In this document: one piece after another, positions 32,879 through 44,800 of the stretch
How the letters are laid out: every line of letters begins with the position of its first letter
How positions within the stretch are numbered: the stretch's first letter is position 1
Source of the DNA: Angiostrongylus vasorum
Lineage: Eukaryota; Nematoda; Chromadorea; Rhabditida; Metastrongylidae
NCBI GenBank assembly: GCA_018806985.1
Contig: JADANN010000466.1
Coordinates: forward strand, 434,001-498,000
Direction of reading: 5' to 3'
Length of the DNA stretch: 64,000 nt
Notes under the pieces: generated by a model
Database searches by the model: none
Told to the model about the DNA's origin: nothing
Seen by the model: only the letters and a program-made list of their open reading frames with translations
Program-made: the position numbers and the translations under genes

Positions 32879-35800
32879 ATGACCGCATCACCACTGGACA
32901 GGTATCGTCAAAAGGCTTCATTTAATTGGAGTGAATTAAAAAATATAGTTGAAGGAGAAGAAAACGTGCAAATAAAAGTGGGTGTTTGGCAACCATTTCT
33001 GATTTCTAACTTCAACGAAGCTGAGATATTTGCAAAACTCTGGACCGCAGGTGCCTATGGTGGGGAACGAAGGCGCTATTGTCCTTTCTGGGGAGTAACG
33101 CGTTCACCACCACACCATGCGGGTCCTTCGTTTCGCCTGTCTCACAGCTAGTTCTATCGATCTTTTCCCATCACCAATCACCCGTCAACGGGATTGATCT
33201 GGGGAGCCCAAATCGGCATTGAACCCAGTTAAGCTAACGCTATAGTTATAATCACAATTTTAACCTTTTTACTTACTGCCTACTCTTTTTGACGGCAGGG
33301 TATATTGCGAAACATAACTTCAACGAAGCTGAGATATTTGCAAAACTCTGGACCGCAGGTGCCTATGGTGGGGAACGAAGGCGCTATTGTCCTTTCTGGG
33401 GAGTAACGCGTTCACCACCACACCATGCGGGTCCTTCGTTTCGCCTGTCTCTCAGCTAGTTCTAGTTTTGCAAATATCTCAACTTCGTTGAAGTTATATT
33501 TCGCAATATATGCTGCCATCAAAAAGAGTAGGCAGTAAGTAAAAAGGTTAAAATTGTGATCATTTCTGATTTCTTTGCGGAACTCTACAGTCACTAAGGT
33601 CTTAGTTGAAGAGAGACACTTCTTATCCCAAAAGTGCTATACAGCGATTCCACCACATTTTTTTAATGTGAATCTTACGAAATGTATGTCAACATTTCGC
33701 TGGTCTAATATTTATTTTGACTATATAATGCATTTCCATTCTAATTTTTTTTATTTAAAGAAAAAAGTCTACGAGACGCTCGAAAAGGAACCACTTTTCG
33801 CTCGTAACTACGACCGGCTGTCACGGGAAGAACTTCGAGAGCTGAATCATCGACGTTGGAAGAAAATTCTCCAATTAAAACTGCCATGCGATGTTCGAAC
33901 TAACAGGCGTTTTTCTTCTTCAGTTAAATCATATAAACACTGTTAGGTTTTCAATAGATAAATTCCTTGACTGTATTGCTAAGCTTCGGTAGACTTTTCT
34001 GAATCATAGCTGGATTGACTCGTTAACGCTTGGAATAAGAGTCAAATTTCCACTGTATTTTGCAGTCTTTTTTAGTTTATTTGGTTTAAGACTCTTCTAT
34101 AATGCTTACGTAGATAATTTTAATAGGCTAGACAATAACCAGAAGGTGTCTCGAGAAGATATACTTGCAATTTAGTGGCTCCTTTGGGTCTTCATAGTTT
34201 TTCGTTGAACTTTCCTTCCCATTCTAAGTAACACTCTAAGCCTTTTCCACCCGAAGACATTATTGTTAGAAGAAAAACTCTTTTCAGGCTGTTATTATAG
34301 GTGACGTTAACTGTTCCAGCAATTCGGCGACTACCAAGCTTACCACTGTTTATTGGAAGTACTGGAGATGTACGATCAGGGTCTATCAGCTCGTCTGTCA
34401 CTGCATAATACGGTGAATACACTTATCTATTGCATTTTAATGGCTACTCATTTGTTCTATGCATAAGATGGTTGATAATGCCTTATTGTGAAGCAATCAT
34501 AGGTGTTCATCACTGCGATTTTTTCCATGGGTAGCGAGCGTCATCAGGAAATACTGGAAAGGGCTAGGAGAAACGAGGTGATCGGATTCATCGTATTCGT
34601 TTGATTCACCTTTCTTCAAGATTTCATTCAGAGTTGTACTTCACTGCTTAAAGGCAACTCGTCCTCTGTGTTCTGTTCTTTCTGTACATATTTGTAACGA
34701 CTGTCACTTTCAGATCGTTGGCTGCTTCTCTCTGACTGAACTCAGCCACGGATCGAATACGCAAGAAATCCAGACCGTGGCTACCTTCGATAATGGAGAA
34801 TTCGTATTCAATTGTCCAAATGACGGAGCTATTAAGTGTTGGACTGGAAACTTAGGTATATTTCTTGGCTTTTAGGAATGTTTGATAAAAATAAAAAAGA
34901 ATAAAAATGCCCGTCGGTGATCAATTGTTCGGGAATGGGCCACGGATTCGACTTCATTCTAACATAGTAAAGATGAATGAATGCATAACAAGTCTATAGA
35001 ATGACTTGCGGTGGCATAGTAATATATCAAATCTGTTTGCATTTGTAAATCGACTTCCACTTGACCCCGGTGAAATTCTTACCAACCTTGTACTTACTTA
35101 TTGTTGGAGGAACAACATATAAAATCAGTGTTCTTGTCCTCTTAGTCAAGACTAGCTGCAATTACCTACACTAGAGAGATGGAGAGCTTGGTATGCCTGG
35201 GTGCGGGATTCAACCAACGACCACGTGTGTATCGCATGGCACGTCTAACCACTAACCCGCATTCTAGAAATGTGCTATAGTACATGTATTCCAAAACCAC
35301 GCAATAGACAAGGAAAATGTTGGTCAGTAGTTCGTGTGTGTGTAACGACAGAGCAAATTCTTCAAATGCAGCCGAATCAGCTACACATGCGGTGGTGTTC
35401 GCTCAGCTGATCGTCGCCGGAAAGTGTGAAGGCGTCCATGCATTCGTCTTGCAAGTGAGGTACCTAAATGAACAACTAACTTTGTTTCATTGCTTATGAT
35501 TCATTTTTGTTCTTTCGATGAACGATTTTAATATTGTGGAGCACTTCTGGAATGGGAGAAAGAAAGGTGGAGTCATTTTGAGAACAACAGCGAATTTTCT
35601 ACAAATTTTTAGCCCTGAGTTTTTCTCACGGATCAATAGCAAAAATAGTCGCTTCGAAGGCGTATTTTAAAAAGTCGAAAAGAAAACGTAACATCAGTGT
35701 AACGAGTAAAGGAGAAGTGTTCGATGGAGATAAAACTCTGCGGCATGCATTCGGCTCCAGTCGTAGCATCGTAGAGATGAATCAAAGCACATCTGGTCTA

Positions 35801-38800
35801 TACAATCACTTACAGGAGCTTCCTGGTATACTAGGTCAGTATCGTTTTAGAAAAGTTTGGTAGCAATTTTCCGACCATAGAGGGATGGACAGTTTAGGTT
35901 GCAAGGTGCCCGGGAATGCACCTACGACCTTGTGTGCACTGCTGAGCACCACTAACTACTGCTTCGTATTCTTGTTGAGCAAACACGGGTTATTCTTGTT
36001 ATTTTTATTCTTTATTCACGAACAAGCTGACGTTTCGGCGGATTTCGCCTTCCTCAGAGCCGCTTTATATGAGTCTTCCACTGAGTATGTTGCGTGGAGA
36101 CCAACCGCACAGAATTCACATGGAAGCGTAACTAACTACTGCGCAACACGTGCATGCAGTAGCAGTATGGGTAAATATATGTTAAAAATAAAACAAGAAA
36201 CAAGGGTAGGGTGAAAATAAATTGAACGTTTCCCCCGTCCAAGAGCTACCTAGACTACTACGAAAATATAATTAAAGCTTATCGTTTTGAAAACGGTTTA
36301 ACTACTGTAGGAATTAGTGGACTACTATTAGACGGATATCCGAAATCCACCAATGACTTCAACTAGCGGAAAGCAACATAAAAGAATTTTTTAGGGATAC
36401 ACGCACATTTGAACCACTTCCGGGCATCACAATTGGGGATATGGGCGAAAAGCCGGGTGCGTGGAACGGAGTCGAAAACGGTTGGATGGAGTTCAAGGTT
36501 TTAGTTCACTGGAATGTTGTACTTTTTAATTTTCACTCTAAAGTAAGCATTATTTTCACATTATTGGTGGAATATGAAGTGAAATATGAAAAGCCATAAA
36601 TACCAGTCTTTTAGACAATAAATTTAATGGTGATGATGTTCAAAACCTTATAATGAGACAGCTGGATGCTTGGAGCACAGTTGTTGAGATATGTGAATCA
36701 TTTCCTTAAGATTTAAACAACCGTAATGAAGAACAGTATTTCCCAGTAGACGCCAGTTTAGCAATCCAATTTTGAGAACTCCACTCTTTCGTTACTTGTT
36801 CGAATTTTCAACAGTGCATTATGAAGATTGGAATCATGAATGAGATCTACAATGTGGAATCTACTGTTACTATAGTTATTGTTGTTTTTGTTTGTTGTGT
36901 GTGTAAATTTCTTACTACCGATAAGTGACAGAATCATCGTGCGCCCTTATGGACGTTGCTGAACAAAGGTTGTGAAGTCACATCTGACGGTAATTACATA
37001 TCGAGCTACAAATCGGTCAGTGAGAAGCAATCCGTCAGCCTTGGTGCATTGTCCGTTGGAAGGTGAGCACTGCATCTTTTATAAACTATTACTATTCTTC
37101 AGTAAATATATTTCTTTGAATTCGCAATGCTTACTTTCTATTTACTGCCTACTGTTGTTCATTCACGACAGGGTATAACGTGAAACACAACAACCATGAT
37201 TCTAAGATATTTGCAAAACTTGGACCCCAGTTAGAACCCACGACTAGCTTTTCAGGGACTCAAGTGTTACCCACTGCATCACTGAGGTCATTGCTTTGCT
37301 TTTTTTTTCAACCAGCTTTCTACCCTAACAGTGCCATAAGAAATAATAGGCAGTGATTAGAAGTTAAAGATTATGATTTTGACAACAACAGCAGCCTCAG
37401 CTTAACTGGATTCGATTTTCCTGAATGAGTGCTGCCCAGATCAATCCCGCTGAAGCGTCATTGTTGATGGCATTAATAGGGTAAAAAACTGGCTGAAAGA
37501 AAGAGACCAAGGGCCTCAGTGGTACAGTGGGTAACGCGTGACCCCTCGAAAAGGGTAATCGCCGGTTCGAATTTGCCCTGTTCTACAAGTTTTGCAAATA
37601 TCTCAGCATTATAGTGGTTCTACTTATCTGAATCGTTCAGCTTAGACGAAATGGTTATATGTTTGATTCGGCTAACGTTTCCACGTCTTCATCCTCTTCA
37701 GAGGCGATGGTCTGAGTCGATAGTCCACAGTCGTTTTAAACTTATATAACAACTTCTTGTAAGCTGAACAATTCAAAGAAACATATTGATTCCTCACACC
37801 GAAGTTAAGTGAAAGGCGGTGTTTTGTGACAGAATTTTTCAGTGGTCTTTACATACAGCTTTTTTCTCTCTCATTCTTCCGTCATACATAGCTTACTGAC
37901 TCTTACTTAGATGCCTAGATACTCGTCTTTATATGTTGCATGGGTCCCAGTACTCCTTTTATCCTTGCGTAGTGCCTGGCTGTGGTCATTCACGATGATG
38001 ACTGAGCTCATATGTGCTTTCAGCTACAGTTCAAAACTCTGCCATCTTTTTCCAGTAACTCATCGAATTCTGGTCGAACGTTATTTTCTCATCGTCTATG
38101 TATTAAGTTGTTGCAAAAATAATGGCCGATTAGGAATGGTCATAACGAGTTGCCCTCGTTTGGGTAAATGCTGACATTTTCATTCGAAGTGAGAAACAAC
38201 TGAGCTTATAGACTTCTTTTTACCAAAATGGCATAAGCTTACCCATTCTGGTGATCTAGAATTCTAAAGCTCACGAAATGATGTATTCTTCGGTGGTATT
38301 TTCATGAGCATCTTCTTTACTGAAGACTCATGCTTAGGAATAGTTGCTAGGTTCTTGAAAAAGTTGTATAATGAACAGGTGGCAATGTATTTGAAAAGTA
38401 AGTAGAGTTTCAAAACACAATTTTTTTTCAATTGCTCAGTGTTCTGATGTTTAATGTGGGCCTAGAAGCTGTTATATAAGAGGATTGAACTACTGTATTG
38501 ACTAGTGGTAGTGGATTCGCTGCAGGGTTTATGCGATTGCTTCCCTTGGAATCAGAAAGTTGCTATGGATTAGTCAGGAGGCAGATCAACAGGCAGTCAT
38601 TAAAAGTTTTTGCTGTAAGCTCGTTCCAAAAAAGGGTTGAGAAACATCATCTTGGCTCAGACAGTGCGCGAAACGTCAGCGGTTGTTATATGCGCTTCTG
38701 TGACCCATGCTTTAACGAAATTTCAAGTTGTTCCACGAAATTATGCCGGGTATTGAACTGATGAAGAAATCATTTACTCCAGCCTGAAATCACTGTAAAT

Positions 38801-41800
38801 GACATGCTGGAAAAGTATTACACAGTATTTACTTTTTTATTTACTGCCTAGTACAATTTTCATGGCAGGGTATTATGCGGAATCAATCACAACGATGCTG
38901 ACATATTTGCAAAACTTGGTCCCCGGGCCAGAGCGAACCACGATCTTCCTCTCTGGGGCACGCACATTACACAGTGCGCCACGGAGACCCTTGCTCTGCG
39001 TTTCTTTTCGCTAGTTTTCTATATCTATAGGGCCTCCGTGGCGCATTGTGTAATTCGTGAGCCCACGGAGAGGAGGGTCGTGTTTCGATCTGGCCCGGGA
39101 TCCAAGTTTTGAAAATATCTCAGCATCGTTGTGATTTATATCAGAGTAAATTTTTAAACGCAAACAAGGTTCAAGATTTCAACAAAATCACCAGTCTGGA
39201 GAATATGTATTTAGTGCAAAATCTATTCGTAATGTTCACATTGATAAAATCTATGATTACAAATTACATTACTTGGAGTAACTCCATTTTTAGGGGCGCA
39301 CGTGGGGCAGTGGTTGGAGGCGCCACTGCGACACACACGTGGAATCGATCCCAACGCGCATGGCTCATCTAACCTTCCATCTCTGCGGGGTCGGCAAATT
39401 GGTACCAGACTTGTCTGGGAGGATAGCAGCACTGGCTCGATACATCTGTAGGTCACCGCGAGTCATTGTAAAAGCCAGATGTGCATTCAATCACCTCCGA
39501 CGATACTTAATAGAGTCGAACGCATGGCGCATCCCTCAAGGATTGATCAACGCCGAGAGCTTTTTTCTGAACTCCATTTTTGTGCTATTGTTACGCTCGA
39601 GAGGATGTTGTGATGCTTCTGGTTGTGGAAATTTGATTTGAAATGAAAGCTCGTCCTGAGATATTCATTGCCTCTTAAATGTTCGAAGAGTCAATGGGTA
39701 AACAGTTTCCATCGAAAGTTCGGCTTAGAGTGATAGCAGATCTCAACAGGTTTGTGGATGATGGATAGAAGACAACTACCGGAATTAAGAAAATGTTGCG
39801 ATCTTTACAATATTTGAAGACGTGTATTACATGATGAAATGAATTGTAATCTCGTAAAGCCTCCTTGTAAGCTACAGTAGGTTGTTGTATTTCGTTTTTC
39901 AATTCCTAGATAATGCACAGATGAATGGAAAACAGATAGTTTTTCCACGTTGGTAACAGCACGACTCATTTTCAATTCGGAAAAATTGAGCCAGTATACT
40001 TGGATACTTGGATACTTGGATGGCCTGTCTTCACTGGTTGTGCGGGCCCCATCATAATCTCCACTCTCCGGAGATTTGCTGGCGGAGCCATTGTGGTTTC
40101 TGGAGTCCAGAGTACAGCCTGACCAAAATCTGCCTCAGGTCGTCACCATCACAAGCAGTTGCAGCCCTTGCGAATCGGAGGGAGATTTGCCACAACGCGA
40201 CTAGTTTGACACCAGGACGGTGGTGGATCCTGGTATTGGTTTACTCTTAGCTGGGCTTCCTGGTGGAAACGTCGGACTGCTTCTCAGCTTGGGAGACTGC
40301 CGGGGGATGGATCCCTCCGCTCTAGATCGCAGCCCGACACCAGAGAACACCTCGCAGCCACGATGAGGTGGTAAACCGTTGGGAGGATTGACCCAATAAA
40401 ACCTTAATAGAGATGTTTACAAAGCCATGAACTAAGAATCGGAACACATGATTTCATTTGTAAGAGTTTTTTTAAAAATTGTTTGCGTACATCATCAGTC
40501 GCATCTTTTTTTCTTTCTAAATTAGGGTTGGCATCATCGGAAAAGGCGTCACTGCATGTGGACTGGCATCAACGATTGCTATTCGCTATAGTGCCTGTAG
40601 AAGACAATTTGGACCGAGGAAAGGAGGTGAAATTTATTCTGTTTATAATATTTGTCGCCAGACTAACCATATTGAGCTTAGTGAGACTGGTAGACACAAA
40701 ATTATAATGCAATGGGCAAAAACTCTGCTACGAATTTTAGAAGAAATTCCTGTTATCGACTATCCTCTGCAACAACATCGCTTGCTACCCTATCTAGCTG
40801 CGTACTTCGCCATTCGACTTTTCCATAAAAGGTGACTAAAACTTGATTGATTTGGCTCTCCACAACTTCTTCCTTCCTACAAAATCCACTCTTGAAATCG
40901 ATGCCCGTAAACCAATGATATTTGCTGGCTACACTTTACAATGTAGAGGATTTTATCACCGTATTCTGCAAAGCCACTTAATCAACCATGCAGGTGTAGG
41001 ACAGTTCTTCACGTCCTTTCTTCTTTTGCTGGATTCTCCTTTACTAACAAGAACAACTCCGTAATGACCCAGTCTCACTTTCCCACCTGACTGGTCGATG
41101 TTGCTCCTAGTGAAGCTTTTTTTGAAAATGCTTTAGCTTTGACAAGTCTTTCAGCCATAAGAACCTCTGCTTTTACAGAATATAACTAGTTTGCTATTTT
41201 TCCTTAGCCACTTTTTTTGAAGTAGCTCATCTTGTTTCCATATGTTTCAGGCTATGGGAGTTCTTAACGGAATATCTAATGCGTGTTATGCAAGGTGATA
41301 AGTCTGCTGAGCTGGTTAGTAAATTAAGTAACATCTATGTAATTTAAAGGATATTTCTACGAAGGAAAGTGGGTAACCCGTTGTTAGAGGTGTAATTTAA
41401 CAAGAGACGGGCGAAACGAAGGACCCGAATGGTGTGGTGGTGAACGCTCCCCGTAAAGGACAATAGCGCGTTCGTACCCCACCGCAGACACCTGCGGTCC
41501 AGAATTTTGCAAATATTTCAGCGTCATCTCAGTTGTAATTTAATAATACGACAAAGGCATTGGTTCGACGTCTCTCAAGACCAACCAAACATCCCATCAC
41601 TCCATGATAACAAAATTGGTACCTGACCTATCTGGGACGAGCTTCCTCCAATCCATAAATGTCGATGACTACCTGTGGCGAAGATTTAAGAACAGAGTAG
41701 TACGACCTAGGATTTCAGGGAGAATCGACCTTAATCCAGTACATTCACAAACATTCAGACAGAACTGCTGGAATCGCAGAATACGTGATGTTGGGTCATG

Positions 41801-44800
41801 AAAAGTAACAAAAATATATGAAAGCATACTACTCTATGGTAATCCTAGATAGCACCTCTAAACATTCCGATGGAGAGAAGAAAGTACTCGATGCATACGG
41901 TTAGATTAGCTCAACGATATAGATTTTGTGACTGCAGTCATACGAGTTATCAATGAAAGTGTGCTAAAAAGGGGAATGGAATATTCTAAAATGCAAGTTA
42001 CTATTTTACCAACTTATGATTTCGCGCTTCGGTCCACTTATTAGTCGAGAATTAACTTTATTCTTCCTTCAGTTGTGATATTACTGTAAAAGTGAACACG
42101 CTGATCGTAGAGCACACGGAAAAGAAGCTCTTTACGCGTCTATTAACAAGCTGTAAACTAAGAGGTACCATAGCTTACGATGAATCTTGTAAGCTCCAGA
42201 AAAAATTTCTATTTCACCGATCATTTGACGGCTACGAAAGATGTTCTTTCTCTGGGAGCTCGTAGGTTGTGCCAGCACGTCGCCGTATCTTGCCATGATA
42301 TTCCTACAAATGGATTACTCTTAGCTGAGCTTCTAGATTGAAATATCGATATCTTTTCAGAGGGAAACCTGGTAGTGTGAAGAAGCCCTCTGTAAGGACA
42401 AGGCAGTTTTGCATTTTTTGCCCTACAAATATTTATTTATTTATTTATTTGTAATGCATAAAGGGGGCGAGTGGCGCAGTGGTCTGGGCCGCCCTGCAAT
42501 ACTCATGGGATCGATTCCTGCGCCCATGCGCCACCAATCCTTCCATCCCACCGTCTGCGAGGATAGAAGCATTCGCTCAATAAATCGGTAGGCTACCGCG
42601 AACCGCGAGTCATTGTAAAAGGCCAGATATTAATTCAATGACCTCCAAACGAGCTGGGTGAAGTCGAAGCATGGCGCATCCCTATGGGATTGATCAAGGG
42701 CGGGAGCTTTATCCTATATTTTATAATGCATAGTACTCAGCATGGTGGGCCGGATTTGATCGCTACAGTTCCCCAATCAGGTAAGTTTGTAGTTTACTAT
42801 ACGTAGTTTGTTATATATATGTAAATATTACATTATATACATTGCATACCATTTATGGTTTGTTTTATACAAATATATATATATATATATAAATTTCTTG
42901 AGACATTATGCAGTACAATTACAGTCATTTTTGATAGGCCGAATTTTCCAAAGAGATTCACGCGCTCTCTTCGTCGGCCAAACCAGTATCCACATGGCTC
43001 GGAGTCGAAGCGTTGAGTGAAGCACGGCGAGCGTGTGGTGGACATGGGTATGGCTCCACATTAATCTCTTTTTGACTAGAAATTGTTCAATACTTTCGTT
43101 CATCTTATTCCCAACTGATTCTGTTTCCACGTAGTTAATTACGAGGGTCTACAGCACGTCTGTAGAGATACACATGGGTCAAGCAGGAGAGAAAGCGACG
43201 AAATTGTTATACTCAAATAAGAGTACATTCACATAATGAGCTCTTTGTCTCTGCTGTATCGTATTGACATTTATCTTCTATATGTACCTAGGTATATTCA
43301 TGCATGTGTTTCCGGGAATATTTATGTATATGTGTATTATACAATACACGAGTACACGACACGAGTATTTCGCTTGACCCTGCTCTGTGCGTGCACCGGT
43401 TCTTCACATTAGGGCGGGCGAGCTAGCAATGACTTTTTTCTCCAAAAGCAACGGAACTAAAAGGGCTTTATATAAAATGTGTGCAGATGATAGAATTCCC
43501 CGTGCAAGCAGAGCACACTATAATTCGGTTGAGTTTCTCAACGATTAACCTGCGATGATAGGACCGATTAATTCTACTGAATGACCCATCCAGTTTTCAA
43601 CATCTTGGCAAATACGGCCGTGTCTCCTATTTTTCATTTGACGTGTGTTGGAACTTCGGATTCACTTTCTTATTTGCGCTACGAGGAGTGCTCTTATTAT
43701 CATTTTTTAACTGCTGTTTGTGTATTGAGCAAGAATGCCCTGAACGACGAGATTTTAAAATACTCCATATTTTTTCAATTGAATCGAAGATTTTATTAAG
43801 CGGGTGAAAATGAGATGAAGCGATCCTCTTTTGTTCTGACGATACTTTAAAGGGTTTGTTTGCAGTGTCAATATGGTGGTTGTTGCTTTTCGTTGAATGT
43901 GTCCTATCAAGGAAGGTTCGAGTAAAGCCTTTACTAAAAAGGCTCCACTTAACCTCGGAGCTTATTGACAAGACGCAACAGGCTGATTGGATGGTAGTTG
44001 CCAATGTGATGTAGATCTTTCCTCTTATGCGACACCTATGCAAAATCTGGCAGAAATTCCCAAGACCTAATTTCTGTTGCTCTCGGGATTGGTCAGTAAT
44101 TCGCGTTTCTTAGGGAGTAATTGTATTATTAGATTTATGTTAATTACTCCCTTTAGTAACTTAGTATTCTGCTGTTTATAAAAAAACATCGAGCTACTTA
44201 AGAATGGATCTGGCCTTCCATTGATTAGGGACCTTGCATTCTGACAAGTAACGTGATAAGAGGGTGCGTGTGGCGCAGTGGTCGGAAACGCCCTGCAATA
44301 CACACGTGGAATCGATCCCTGCGCCCATGACCCACCAAGCCTTCATCCCTACGGGGTTGGCAAATTGCTACCAGACTCGTCTGGGAGGATAGCAGCATCA
44401 ATATGGCTCGATACATCGGTAGGTCATCGCGAGTCATTGTAAAGGTCAGATATGCATCCAATCACCTCTAGACGATGCTTAATAAAGTCTAATGCATGCC
44501 GCATCCCTAAAGGGATTGATCAACGGGATCAACGGCGAGAACATTACTTTTATTTTCAACGTGATAAGAATGGGGCGGATAGCACAGTGGTAGTGATGTC
44601 CGTCATCACGAGCATGGTGCTAGTTCGATTCCGCTCCTGAGTCGGGAAATTGGTGCAGAATCGGACTTGTCTGGAAAAAATCACTCTGTGCAGTCCAGCT
44701 GGAAACACTCCAGTCCGGCTCTCTCAGGACTCCAGGGAGAATTGTTCGACCAGCTCTGTAGAACATTCAAGATGAAGTGAACATCCACAAGCAGCAATCG

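Noticed and set aside
34192..34422. 76-codon minus-strand ORF with protein-like composition
   Set aside because: It is the complement of ACOX3 exon 3 (34320-34412), which explains its openness.
40540..40835. Continuous ORF through exons 9 and 10 of ACOX3 as one exon
   Set aside because: Splicing out 40627-40740 restores the family sequence FGPxxxEEIPVxxYP; the readthrough inserts an unrelated 38 residues.
42721..42790. Possible exon ([13 protein letters not shown] followed by GTAAGT)
   Set aside because: It has a good donor but no acceptor, overlaps the SINE-A target duplication, and does not fit the ACOX3 protein, which runs from exon 11 straight to exon 12.
43627..44043. 138-codon minus-strand ORF in ACOX3 intron 12
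   Set aside because: No recognisable family, low-complexity composition, and antisense within an intron.
44262..44637. Two tRNA-like structures
   Set aside because: They are SINE heads with target duplications or long tRNA-unrelated bodies, with incomplete T and anticodon arms; not called as tRNA genes.
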